A stretch of 64,000 nucleotides of DNA from positions 124,001-188,000 of the forward strand of contig NZ_AKKU01000015.1 of the NCBI RefSeq assembly GCF_000272005.1. The letters are read 5' to 3'. Numbering within the stretch: the stretch's first letter is position 1; the number at the start of each line of letters is the position of its first letter. Shown here in pieces: positions 1 through 7,637 of the stretch. Position numbers and translations under genes: made by a program. The notes below the pieces were generated by a model, which searched no databases, had not been told where the DNA came from, and saw only the letters and a list, made by a program, of their open reading frames with translations. This stretch comes from Alishewanella agri BL06 (GTDB lineage Bacteria; Pseudomonadota; Gammaproteobacteria; Enterobacterales; Alteromonadaceae).

Positions 1-2
1 CC

Positions 3-713
3 GGCTTTACGCTAAAAGTGGTCAACTCGGCCTACTTTGGGCTACGCAATAAAATTACCTCGGTGGAGCAAGCCTGCCGCTATCTGGGATTAAACCGGGT
101 AGTGATGCTGGTACGCAGTGTACTGCTGCGCTTTACGCTGGAAGAAGGCCGTCAGGATGAGTTTAGCCGCAAGCTCTGGACCAATGCGCTGCATACCGCC
201 ACCCTGGCGATGACGCTGGCGAAACAGCTGAATTTTGACCAGCAGTGTCAGGACGATTGTTACTCGCTGGGGTTATTTCGCAACGCCGGCATGGCACTGA
301 TTAGCCAACAGGCGCCGCAATATGCCGCTGTGCTGCAGCAAGGTTTGCTGCAACAGCAGGCGGTCAGCAGCATTGAAGAGCAGCATTTTCATACCAGTCA
401 TGAAGTGCTGGGCTATCTGATTGCCGAATCCTGGGGTCTGACCCAGACACTGTGTAATATTATTGCCTATCACCACAGCCCGGCGCTGTTGCTGGAAACC
501 GATAACCAGGCCGAACATCAGCGCTTTGCCATTTTAAAAATTGCCGAATTTTTCAGTGGTGAAAGCCGGCAGCTATTTCAGGTTAATCTGGATCCGGAAT
601 GGCAGCTGCATCAAAGCCGTATTCTGGATGTGCTGGAGCTGGAGCCGCTGCAATTACCGGAGCTGGCCGAGCTGTTGCACCGCCAGGAACTGCGCACCAT
701 CTATAGCGTTTAA
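3..713 (+). CDS. HDOD domain protein, 5' truncated by window edge
   Basis: The reading frame is open from the window edge (position 3, residues GFTLKVVNSAYFG), so the N-terminus lies upstream; the GTG at 18 is not the true start. The segment VVNSAYFG...ITSVEQACRYLGLNRVVMLV is the typical core of HDOD domains, catalytically inactive relatives of HD phosphohydrolases used as regulatory or scaffold modules in signalling and stress control. About 235 residues are visible, including the helical H-E-V-L-G-Y-L region and a C-terminal alpha-helical tail. Partners of HDOD proteins vary, so the specific role cannot be given. It ends 9 bases before the DUF2256 gene and is probably the first visible gene of the dusC operon. 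Confidence 0.85.
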   Translation, partial: GFTLKVVNSAYFGLRNKITSVEQACRYLGLNRVVMLVRSVLLRFTLEEGRQDEFSRKLWTNALHTATLAMTLAKQLNFDQQCQDDCYSLGLFRNAGMALISQQAPQYAAVLQQGLLQQQAVSSIEEQHFHTSHEVLGYLIAESWGLTQTLCNIIAYHHSPALLLETDNQAEHQRFAILKIAEFFSGESRQLFQVNLDPEWQLHQSRILDVLELEPLQLPELAELLHRQELRTIYSV

Positions 714-722
714 GGCGGCTTT

Positions 723-893
723 ATGGCCCACCACAAAACCACCCTGCCGCAAAAAATCTGCCCGGTGTGTCAGTTAGCTTTTAGCTGGCGCAAAAAGTGG
801 CAGCGTAACTGGGATGACGTGCGCTACTGCTCTGAACGCTGCCGCCGGCAACGCCAGCATGCGCACGCCACCTCGCCGCAAGACAGTGACTAA
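723..893 (+). CDS. DUF2256 small zinc-ribbon-like protein
   Basis: A 56-residue protein that is easy to miss because of its size. Translation gives a start [16 protein letters not shown], then [18 protein letters not shown] and ERCRR. The C-x2-C pair and the later C-x3-C pair (YCSERC) form a probable zinc-binding ribbon, and the K-x-C-P-V-C ... W-R-K-K-W ... V-x-Y-C-S signature is the hallmark of the DUF2256 family, whose function is unknown. An AAGGCGG stretch precedes the ATG at suitable distance. The TAA stop abuts the ATG of dusC with no gap, so the two are very likely translated from one message. In many bacteria DUF2256 genes sit beside photolyase/cryptochrome or RNA-modification genes. 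Confidence 0.85.
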   Translation: MAHHKTTLPQKICPVCQLAFSWRKKWQRNWDDVRYCSERCRRQRQHAHATSPQDSD

Positions 894-1832
894 ATGAAAA
901 TCGTACTGGCCCCAATGGAGGGCGTGGTGGATCACCTGATGCGCGAGATGCTGACGCAAATTGGCGGCTATGACTTGTGCATTACCGAATTTGTGCGGGT
1001 GGTGGACCAAAAACTGCCGGCGAGAGTATTTACCCGGCTGTGCCCGGAACTGCTGCAAGGTGGTAAAACCCGCGCCGGCACCCCGGTACGGGTGCAATTG
1101 TTGGGGCAGGAACCACACTGGCTGGCCGAAAATGCAGCGCGGGCGGTGGAACTGGGCTCACCCGGCGTCGATCTGAATTTTGGTTGCCCGGCCAAGGCGG
1201 TGAATAAAAGTCGCGGCGGCGCTGTGCTATTAAAAGAAACCGAGACCCTGTATCGGATCGTAAAAGCCGTGCGCGACGCCGTACCGGCGCAGTTCCCGGT
1301 CAGCGCCAAAATTCGGCTCGGTTATGACGATACCAGCCTGGCGCTTGACAATGCTAAGGCCATTGCCGAGGCCGGCGCCAGCAGCCTGGCGATCCATGCC
1401 CGCACCAAAAGCGATGGGTACCGGCCACCGGCGTACTGGCCCTGGATTGCCAAAATAAAGCAGCAGGTAAAAATACCGCTGGTTGCTAATGGCGAGATCT
1501 GGAATGCCGAACAGGCGCTGCTATGTCAGCAGCAAAGTCAGTGCCAGGATATTATGCTTGGCCGCGGCGCACTGGCGATGCCCAATCTGGCGCGGCATAT
1601 CCGGGATCAGGCCGCCCCACTGCCCTGGCCAGAGGTGCTGGCGTTATTGATGCACTATTCCGAATTTGAAATTGCCGGCGATAAAGGCAAATATTACGCT
1701 AACCGGGTAAAGCAATGGTTTAGTTACCTGAAACTGCAATACCCTGAGGCGCAGCAGTTATTTAGCCAGCTGCGCTTACTGACCAAAAGCCGGGATATTT
1801 TGCAGTTACTTGAGCAACAACGCAGCGACTAG
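894..1832 (+). CDS. dusC: tRNA-dihydrouridine(16) synthase
   Basis: Flavoenzyme that reduces uridine to 5,6-dihydrouridine in the D-loop of tRNA. The 312-residue length fits DusC. The FMN-binding TIM barrel starts with LAPMEGVVD; the catalytic cysteine that protonates the uridine ring is C98 in the NFGCPAK motif, the same number as in E. coli DusC. K/R residues of the SRGGAVLL and HARTKSDGY segments (phosphate and substrate binding) are present, followed by the helical C-terminal recognition domain. DusC rather than DusA/DusB is preferred because of the V-V-D-H-L-M start and the SRGG segment. It follows DUF2256 directly and is followed after 8 bases by the borosin-type methyltransferase. Confidence 0.93.
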   Translation: MKIVLAPMEGVVDHLMREMLTQIGGYDLCITEFVRVVDQKLPARVFTRLCPELLQGGKTRAGTPVRVQLLGQEPHWLAENAARAVELGSPGVDLNFGCPAKAVNKSRGGAVLLKETETLYRIVKAVRDAVPAQFPVSAKIRLGYDDTSLALDNAKAIAEAGASSLAIHARTKSDGYRPPAYWPWIAKIKQQVKIPLVANGEIWNAEQALLCQQQSQCQDIMLGRGALAMPNLARHIRDQAAPLPWPEVLALLMHYSEFEIAGDKGKYYANRVKQWFSYLKLQYPEAQQLFSQLRLLTKSRDILQLLEQQRSD

Positions 1833-1840
1833 GAGACCAC

Positions 1841-2638
1841 ATGGCGCAGGGCAGTCTGATTTGCCTGGGTACCGGCATTATGCTGGGCGCCCATCTGGAC
1901 CCGCTTAGCCGCAACTATATCGCTGCTGCCGATGTGGTCTTTGTGCTAATGGCCGATGCGTTAACCGAGCAATGGTTACTGGAAATGCGCCCGGACGCCC
2001 GCTCACTGCAGCCTTATTATCATCAGGGGCCATCACGCCAGCATAGCTATCAGCTAATGGTTGAGGCGATGCTGGCTGAAGTCGCGGCCGGTAAAAAGGT
2101 GGTTGGCGCCTTTTATGGTCATCCGGGGGTCTTTGCCTGGGTACCGCATCAGGCAGTGAAACAGGCGCAGCAACAAGGTTATTTTAGCCGGATGCTACCG
2201 GCGATCTCAGCCGAAGACTGTCTGTATGCCGATCTGGGGATTGACCCGGGCCGCTATGGTTGCCAGCTGTACGAATGCAGCCAGTTTATGTTTTATCAGC
2301 GCACTATCGATACCGCCGCCTACCTTATTTTATGGCAACTGGGTGTTGCCGGCGACCGCAGTCTGGCACGCTTTGCCACCCCCGGCCAATACCGGCAGCT
2401 GTTAAGCGACTATTTATGCCGTTTTTATCCGCCGGCACATCAGGTTACCCTGTATGAAGCGGCCAGCCTGCCGACCCAGCAAGCCCGCATTGAGCATTTG
2501 CCTCTATCAGAGCTGGCACAGGCCACTGTCAGCGGTAAAACCACACTGGTGATCCCGCCCTGTAGCGCGCTACAGGCCAATACGGAACTGCTGCAACAAT
2601 TGGCCGCACTGGATCAGGCAACCGATGTTAGCCGTTAA
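1841..2638 (+). CDS. Split borosin-type peptide backbone alpha-N-methyltransferase (TP-methylase fold)
   Basis: A 265-residue SAM-dependent enzyme of the tetrapyrrole-methylase fold. It begins with the G-T-G-I (residues 10-13) SAM loop and has YGHPGVF at 92-98, followed by LPAISAEDCLYADLGIDP, a block shared with fungal OphMA and bacterial SonM. The four catalytic residues known from OphMA (Y66, R72, Y76, Y98) appear here as Y60, R66, Y70 and Y92, a constant offset of six. In this family the enzyme methylates backbone amides of a peptide. There is no fused precursor at the C-terminus, so it would be the split type that acts on a separate substrate. It has AGGAG at -9, and its 3' end overlaps the GNAT gene by 14 bases. 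The family call rests on remembered motifs; the substrate is inferred. Confidence 0.87.
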   Translation: MAQGSLICLGTGIMLGAHLDPLSRNYIAAADVVFVLMADALTEQWLLEMRPDARSLQPYYHQGPSRQHSYQLMVEAMLAEVAAGKKVVGAFYGHPGVFAWVPHQAVKQAQQQGYFSRMLPAISAEDCLYADLGIDPGRYGCQLYECSQFMFYQRTIDTAAYLILWQLGVAGDRSLARFATPGQYRQLLSDYLCRFYPPAHQVTLYEAASLPTQQARIEHLPLSELAQATVSGKTTLVIPPCSALQANTELLQQLAALDQATDVSR

Positions 2639-3185
2639 CGGCACCAGCCAACCCGGCCTGACGTTACAGGCTCTTGACCCTGCGGCCGAGCCACTATTTC
2701 TGGCGTTATTTTGCGAACCCCAGGTAATGCGGCATATCGGTCCGGCACTAAGCATAACGCAGGCGCGGGCGCGTTTTAATACGCTGCTACAGCACCTGCA
2801 GCAGCCTGCCTCTTTGCCTGTGACCACAGCGACAACCACCAGCTGGCCGGCAGCGTATTTTCAGGTACAACTGGCCGGAGTGGGCGCTATCGGGCTGGCG
2901 ATGTTATTACCGAGCGCCAATGCCAGCGAGGCTGAACTTGGCCGTATGCTGTTACCTGCCTGGCAACAACGGGGGCTCGGCACCCAACTTAGCCGATTGT
3001 TGATTGCGCAGGCCGGGTGTCTGGGCGGAATTGAAACCCTGAGCAAAAGGATCCAGCAGCAAAATCTCGCCGCCCTGCATTCGGCAGCCAAGCTGGGGTT
3101 TAAGGTCAGTGCCGAACTAGCGGATGGCTTTTTACGGCTAAGCCGGCCACTTAAGCTAAACCCGGCGGAAGAATCCCGAAAATAA
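2625..3185 (+). CDS. GNAT family N-acetyltransferase (RimJ/RimL-like)
   Basis: A 186-residue acetyl-CoA-dependent transferase. The N-terminal part (residues 8-50: LTLQALDPAAEPLFLALFCEPQVMRHIGPALS) has the layout of the Acetyltransf_3 branch. The acetyl-CoA pyrophosphate loop is QQRGLGT in GRMLLPAWQQRGLGTQLSRLL, and the closing N-x-A-x-L-H-S-A-A-K-L-G-F segment is the usual C-terminal signature. The ATG lies inside the end of the methyltransferase gene (14-base overlap), so the two proteins are probably translationally coupled. Its substrate is not evident: it could acetylate a small molecule, a protein N-terminus or the product of the adjacent peptide system, or be a bystander. Confidence 0.85.
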   Translation: MLAVNGTSQPGLTLQALDPAAEPLFLALFCEPQVMRHIGPALSITQARARFNTLLQHLQQPASLPVTTATTTSWPAAYFQVQLAGVGAIGLAMLLPSANASEAELGRMLLPAWQQRGLGTQLSRLLIAQAGCLGGIETLSKRIQQQNLAALHSAAKLGFKVSAELADGFLRLSRPLKLNPAEESRK

Positions 3186-3198
3186 AACCAAAGGCCCC

Positions 3199-3227
3199 TT
3201 GCTGCTGTCATAAAAACTGCCTACATT
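3199..3227 (+). promoter_or_regulatory. Candidate sigma-70 promoter for the small candidate precursor gene
   Basis: TTGCTG (3199-3204), a 17-base spacer and TACATT (3222-3227), 35 bases before the ATG at 3262. The match is moderate, but its place in the gap after the GNAT stop suggests the 82-residue protein can be made independently of the methyltransferase. Confidence 0.45.
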
Positions 3228-3261
3228 AGGCATATCGACCTTTAATTACCGAGCCCTGCTA

Positions 3262-3510
3262 ATGTCTACTTTATCTGAGCAACTACTAAGCCTGGCACTT
3301 ACGCCGGTCTGGCAACCCAGCGTCGAATCCGATAATGCTCAGCTATTGGCTAAGCTTAATACGGCAGAGCAGGCATTACTGCGGGAAAAGATTATCTGCT
3401 TTATTGTCACTCCTGAACCTGAAGAACCGCAGCAACCTGAACCTGACGAGCCTGATACTCCAGAGCAGGTCCCCGAGGAAGTGTCCTTTAACGTTAAACT
3501 CGCATGCTAG
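3262..3510 (+). CDS. Small acidic protein, candidate split-borosin precursor peptide
   Basis: An 82-residue protein with three parts. Residues 1-46 (start MSTLSEQLLSLALTP, later LLAKLNTAEQALLREK) are helical and resemble the binding domain of the Shewanella precursor SonA, which begins MSGLSDFF and has an LTDEQ turn in the same place. Residues about 49-72 are a Pro-Glu-Asp rich spacer with proline roughly every three residues. The last ten residues (EVSFNVKLAC) are less acidic, with alternating hydrophobic residues, and could be the methylated core. No signal peptide is seen. The gene lies 76 bases after the GNAT gene and 6 bases before the GGDEF gene. The coding region is well supported; the precursor role is inferred from position and a by-eye alignment. 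Confidence 0.6.
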   Translation: MSTLSEQLLSLALTPVWQPSVESDNAQLLAKLNTAEQALLREKIICFIVTPEPEEPQQPEPDEPDTPEQVPEEVSFNVKLAC

Positions 3511-3516
3511 CTGTCG

Positions 3517-5265
3517 ATGCAGATGAGAAATTCGTTGCTCCTGTGCGTTCTGCTGCTGATGGGCTTTTGGCCATATCAGGCACCTGCGCAGTCAATATCG
3601 GAGCAACTTAGCACTCTGGACGAGCTGAGATTAAAAGATTTCGCTGAGTTCAGACGCACGCTTGCTGAGCTGGCGGACACGTTAAAACCGGAAGCTTTAA
3701 ATCCTACAGAACAACAGTATCTAAATTTACTTAAAGCATACGACCTTACAGCCAGGGGTGATTTTAGTACTGCTCTTGATATGCTGGAGCAAACCGAATT
3801 GCGGCCAGACAGCCATTTATCTCTCAGAATGACTGGACTGAAGGTCAATATCTATGCTTTGAGCTTTAGATACACCGATGCATTTATCAACATTGAGCAG
3901 CTATTAAATGCATTGCCAGCGTTAAATAATGCAAATGAATACTACCAGCTTGTTGGTCAGATTATCGTTTTGTTCAATAACATTGAGCGTTATGATCTTT
4001 CCAAGCAGCTAGTTCAACGTGGATTGAATTTAACAGATAGCTCCAGCTTGGTTTGCAGATTAAACTCATTCGGACTCTAGGGCGACTATTTCACATCTAA
4101 CTTTGATATATACGCTACGAAATTTAGCGAAACTCTAACCAAATGCGAACTAGCCAACGAAGTTATTTTCTCACTGCTAATTATCCGCAACCATATGTTC
4201 TATTTACTGGAACAACAGCAAGCCGCTGCTGCCCTGGCGTTTTATCAGCAGTATTATTCTCAGGTTGAACAGATTAATTATCCGATTTTAACCGCCGGTT
4301 TTAACGCCGCCGCCGCAGAAGCGCTATTACAACAGGGCGAGTTGGCTGCAGCCAGCGAGCTGGCGCAGCGCGCTGAGCAAAGTTTACCGGGCGATCGGAA
4401 TGATCCGGCGGTGCTGAGTACCTACCGGGTATTAACGCTGCTGGCGCAGGCGGAGCGTAACTTTGACAACCTGCTGCGTTATAGCGAAAAACGCCGTGAT
4501 ACCGAGCTGGCGATTGCCAGAGAAAAAGCCTCGCAGCAATTGGCTTACCAGCTGGCCAGTGGCGAAGCCCGTCTGAAAGAGCAACGGATCCAGCTATTGG
4601 ATAAAGATAATGAACTGCTTACGCTGGAACGTAATTTATATCAGCAGCAGGCGGAAAACCGTTACCTGCTGCTATTACTGATTGGTAGCCTGAGTTTAAT
4701 CCTTGGCTTGCTGACCTACCGTGGCCTGACCCGCAGTAAGCGTTATCGCAAAATGGCCGAGTTTGACCAACTTACCGGCATTAGCAACCGTTATCATTTT
4801 ACCGAGCAGGCGCAGCGGGAAATTGCCCATTGTATCCGGGCTAAACGGCCGGTAGCGCTGATCCTGTTTGATTTAGACCACTTTAAAAATATCAATGATC
4901 GCTTCGGTCATGCCGCCGGTGACTGGACCTTGCGCCAGGTAGTACTCAGTTGCCGTAACTTTATCCGGCATAGCGATATTTTTGGCCGTATTGGTGGCGA
5001 AGAGTTTGTGATCCTGCTGACTGACTGCACTGCCGAGCAGGCGTCGATGCTGGCCGAAATTTGTCGTACGGCGCTGGCAGATATTGATACCAGTGGTTAT
5101 CAGCAGCAATTTAAAGTGACCGCCAGCTTTGGTGTAGCAGACAGCAATCAGGCCGGTTACGATTTAAGTGCGCTGCTGGCAGCAGCTGATGCTGCGATGT
5201 ACCAGGCCAAACAGCAGGGACGTAATCAGGTGTACTGCCCCGCCACAGCGGACGGGGCTGCTTAA
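3517..5265 (+). pseudogene. Periplasmic-sensor (TPR-like) GGDEF diguanylate cyclase interrupted by an amber codon
   Basis: One continuous frame of 583 codons is broken only by TAG at 4078-4080 (codon 188); the frame is open across 4081-4194 on the far side. The N-terminus has a signal peptide (MQMRNSLLLCVLLLMGFW..., likely cut after APA) and helical repeats like tetratricopeptides. After the stop come more helices, a coiled coil (about 4500-4650), a membrane helix (LLLLLIGSLSLILGLLTY) and a GGDEF domain. That domain has GGEEF and an RxxD (RHSD) inhibitory site five residues upstream, so the catalytic part looks intact. A full-length product would sense a periplasmic signal and make c-di-GMP. 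With the stop, only a periplasmic fragment and possibly a re-initiated C-terminal part would be made. A sequencing error is possible. Confidence 0.8.
4195..5265 (+). CDS. GGDEF half of the interrupted cyclase (possible re-initiated product)
   Basis: This is the downstream portion of the broken gene, from the first ATG after the amber codon: 356 residues with helical repeats, a coiled coil, one transmembrane helix and the complete GGEEF domain. I see no Shine-Dalgarno sequence before the ATG at 4195 (the preceding bases encode IIRNH in the same frame), and the product would lack a signal peptide, so independent function is doubtful. Listed separately because an automatic annotation would call it a gene. 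Confidence 0.5.
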   Translation: MFYLLEQQQAAAALAFYQQYYSQVEQINYPILTAGFNAAAAEALLQQGELAAASELAQRAEQSLPGDRNDPAVLSTYRVLTLLAQAERNFDNLLRYSEKRRDTELAIAREKASQQLAYQLASGEARLKEQRIQLLDKDNELLTLERNLYQQQAENRYLLLLLIGSLSLILGLLTYRGLTRSKRYRKMAEFDQLTGISNRYHFTEQAQREIAHCIRAKRPVALILFDLDHFKNINDRFGHAAGDWTLRQVVLSCRNFIRHSDIFGRIGGEEFVILLTDCTAEQASMLAEICRTALADIDTSGYQQQFKVTASFGVADSNQAGYDLSALLAAADAAMYQAKQQGRNQVYCPATADGAA

Positions 5266-5278
5266 GCCGGGGCTTAAG
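5261..5278. terminator. Palindrome spanning both stop codons of convergent genes
   Basis: CTTAAGCC-gg-GGCTTAAG is a perfect inverted repeat with a two-base centre. It contains the TAA of the GGDEF gene (5263-5265) and the TAA of tdh on the other strand (5274-5276), only 8 bases apart. It has no T-tract, so termination is a guess. Confidence 0.35.
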
Positions 5279-6299
5279 ACCAGTTTAGGATCACCTTACC
5301 CGACTGGCCTGAGCACATAATCTCAAAGCCTTCTTTATAGTTTTCCATCGGCATTTCGTGGGTAATAATCGGGCTTAAATCCAGACCAGACTGAATTAAG
5401 CTCGCCATCTTATACCAGGTTTCAAACATTTCCCGGCCGTAGATGCCTTTAATTACCAGGCCTTTAAAGATGACCTTATTCCAGTCAATCGCCATGGTCG
5501 ATGGCGGAATACCCAGCATGGCAATCTTACCGCCATGGTTCATGGTATCCAGCATGCTGTTAAAGGCTGCCGGAACGCCAGACATCTCCAAACCAACATC
5601 AAAGCCTTCGGTCATGCCCAGCTCCTGCATCACGTCTTTCAGGTTCTGTTTGCTGACATCAACAGCGCGGCTGGCGCCCATTTTCAGCGCCAGCTCAAGC
5701 CGGTACGGGTTAACGTCTGTTACCACCACATGCCGGGCACCAACATGGCGCGCTACCGCGGCCGCCATAATACCGATAGGGCCGGCGCCGGTGATCAGCA
5801 CATCTTCACCCACCAGATCAAAAGACAGGGCGGTATGTACGGCATTGCCAAAGGGGTCAAAGATCGCAGCGATATTATCCGGGATATTGTCCGGCAGCTT
5901 AAAGGCGTTATAAGCCGGGATCACCAGATATTCAGCAAAGGAGCCGGTACGGTTTACCCCTACGCCAATGGTATTACGGCATAAATGCACGCGGCCGGCA
6001 CGGCAGTTACGGCAGTAGCCGCAGGTAATATGGCCTTCGCCGGAGACACGGTCACCCACTTTAAAGCCGCGCACTTCTGAGCCCATGCCTTCAATAACGC
6101 CGACATATTCATGGCCCACTACCATGCCATGCGGAATGGTGTTCTGCGCCCATTCATCCCATTTGTAGATATGCACGTCTGTGCCACAGATGGCGGTTTT
6201 TTTAATCCGGATCAGCACATCGTTTGGCCCCACTTCCGGTTTCTCAACCTCGGTTTGCCAAATGCCCGGTTCTGCTTTTAATTTTGCTAATGCTTTCAT
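5274..6299 (-). CDS. tdh: L-threonine 3-dehydrogenase
   Basis: NAD-dependent, zinc-containing medium-chain dehydrogenase that oxidises L-threonine to 2-amino-3-ketobutyrate, the first step of threonine degradation to glycine. Its 341 residues equal the E. coli length. Catalytic zinc ligands are C38 (ICGTDVH) and H63-E64 (GHEY); the structural zinc lobe is C93, C96, C99 and C107. The Rossmann loop [11 protein letters not shown] follows. The gene starts 14 bases downstream of the kbl stop codon, so kbl-tdh form one operon whose products act in sequence. It converges with the GGDEF gene at its 3' end. Confidence 0.97.
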   Translation of the reverse strand: MKALAKLKAEPGIWQTEVEKPEVGPNDVLIRIKKTAICGTDVHIYKWDEWAQNTIPHGMVVGHEYVGVIEGMGSEVRGFKVGDRVSGEGHITCGYCRNCRAGRVHLCRNTIGVGVNRTGSFAEYLVIPAYNAFKLPDNIPDNIAAIFDPFGNAVHTALSFDLVGEDVLITGAGPIGIMAAAVARHVGARHVVVTDVNPYRLELALKMGASRAVDVSKQNLKDVMQELGMTEGFDVGLEMSGVPAAFNSMLDTMNHGGKIAMLGIPPSTMAIDWNKVIFKGLVIKGIYGREMFETWYKMASLIQSGLDLSPIITHEMPMENYKEGFEIMCSGQSGKVILNWS

Positions 6300-6313
6300 T
6301 ATTACGCCCCGCC

Positions 6314-7510
6314 TTATGCGATCACGCCCATGTCTTTACCAATGCGGATAAAGGCCGCAATGGCTTTATCCAGCTGCTCTTTTGTATGTGCCGCCGAAAT
6401 CTGGGTGCGGATCCGCGCCTGCCCTTTTGGTACTACCGGGAAGGAGAAGCCAACCACATAGATGCCCTCGGCCAGCATGCGTTTCGCCATTTCGGCGGCC
6501 ACCTTGGCATCACCCAGCATCACCGGAATAATGGCATGATCTTTACCGGCCAGCGTAAAGCCGGCGGCCGTCATCTGCTCGCGGAAATAATTGGCGTTTT
6601 GCCACAGCTTTTCCCGCAGCGCGCCGCCCTGCTCCAGCATCTCCAGCACCTTGATTGACGCAGTAACAATAGAAGGCGCTAACGAGTTCGAGAACAGATA
6701 AGGCCGTGAACGCTGCCGCAGCCATTCGATAATTTCTTTTTTACCTGAGGTATAACCACCGGAAGCACCGCCCAGCGCCTTGCCCAGGGTGCCGGTAATA
6801 ATATCGACTCTGTCCATCACCTCACAGTATTCGTGGGTGCCGCGGCCATTTTTACCCACAAAACCCACGGCATGGCTATCGTCAACCATTACCATGGCGT
6901 TATATTTATCGGCCAGATCACAGACCGCTTTTAAGTCGGCAATCACGCCATCCATCGAGAACACGCCATCAGTGGCAATCAGCTTAAAACGGGCGCCATC
7001 GGCATCGGCCTGCTGCAGCTGGGCTTCCAGCTCGGCCATATTGTTATTGGCATAACGGTAGCGTTTGGCTTTACACAGCCGCACACCGTCAATAATGGAA
7101 GCATGGTTCAGTGCATCCGAGATCACCGCATCTTCGGCACCGAGGATGGTTTCAAACAAACCGCCATTGGCATCAAAACAGGAAGAGTACAGGATGGTAT
7201 CTTCGGTACCTAAAAAGGCACTGATTTTTGCTTCCAGCTGTTTATGGATATCCTGGGTACCACAGATAAAACGCACTGAGGCGACACCAAAGCCGTGGCT
7301 TTGCAGGCCCTGCTGCGCGGCAGCAATTAGCTCGGGGTTATTGGCCAGGCCCAGATAGTTATTGGCACAAAAGTTTAGTACCTGCTCGCTGCCAACGGTA
7401 ACGCTGGCTTGTTGTTGTGAGCTGATAATACGTTCTGCTTTGTACAGACCTTCTGCTTTCACCTCTTCGATTTGTTGTTGTAGATGGTGCAGAAAAGCGC
7501 CATTGCGCAT
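6314..7510 (-). CDS. kbl: 2-amino-3-ketobutyrate CoA ligase (glycine C-acetyltransferase)
   Basis: PLP enzyme that cleaves the unstable 2-amino-3-ketobutyrate made by Tdh with CoA, giving glycine and acetyl-CoA. It is 398 residues of the alpha-oxoamine synthase family. The PLP lysine is K244 in GTLGKALGG; the D-D-S-H-A-V-G-F segment (210-217) and the N-H-A-S-I-I-D-G motif (135-142) are typical. AGGAGG is found just upstream of the ATG. It is the first gene of the kbl-tdh operon. TACAAT and TATAAT boxes occur in the 127-base gap upstream, but no convincing -35 partner was found. Confidence 0.97.
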   Translation of the reverse strand: MRNGAFLHHLQQQIEEVKAEGLYKAERIISSQQQASVTVGSEQVLNFCANNYLGLANNPELIAAAQQGLQSHGFGVASVRFICGTQDIHKQLEAKISAFLGTEDTILYSSCFDANGGLFETILGAEDAVISDALNHASIIDGVRLCKAKRYRYANNNMAELEAQLQQADADGARFKLIATDGVFSMDGVIADLKAVCDLADKYNAMVMVDDSHAVGFVGKNGRGTHEYCEVMDRVDIITGTLGKALGGASGGYTSGKKEIIEWLRQRSRPYLFSNSLAPSIVTASIKVLEMLEQGGALREKLWQNANYFREQMTAAGFTLAGKDHAIIPVMLGDAKVAAEMAKRMLAEGIYVVGFSFPVVPKGQARIRTQISAAHTKEQLDKAIAAFIRIGKDMGVIA

Positions 7511-7602
7511 AAAGCCTCCTCTGGCAATGTAGGCGGGTAAGTTGATTTGACGCGCTATTGTACTTTTTAGCGGCCCTCGCTGCAGCGATTATACCGAAGA
7601 TT

Positions 7603-7624
7603 AGCGGGGCTTGCCTGCCCCGCT
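7603..7624 (-). terminator. GC-rich hairpin between the tetR-type gene and kbl
   Basis: AGCGGGGC-ttgcct-GCCCCGCT, 8-base arms, lying 14 bases past the stop of the TetR gene on the minus strand. There is no T-tract, so it may be a weak terminator or an mRNA stabiliser. Confidence 0.45.
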
Positions 7625-7637
7625 TGTAAAGAATTGG

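Noticed and set aside
3403..3480. Repeated gaacct/gagcct units as a DNA repeat or CRISPR-like array
   Set aside because: The repeats encode the Pro-Glu spacer of the small protein; unit length is irregular and there are no spacers.
3517..5265. Amber codon as programmed recoding (pyrrolysine or readthrough)
   Set aside because: No pyl genes are in view and the lineage is not known for pyrrolysine. There is no readthrough context or structure that I could see, so a nonsense mutation or error is simpler.
5443..5984. Long plus-strand reading frames opposite tdh
   Set aside because: They are antisense to a complete, motif-rich gene; no ribosome site or family features; a by-product of GC-rich codon use.
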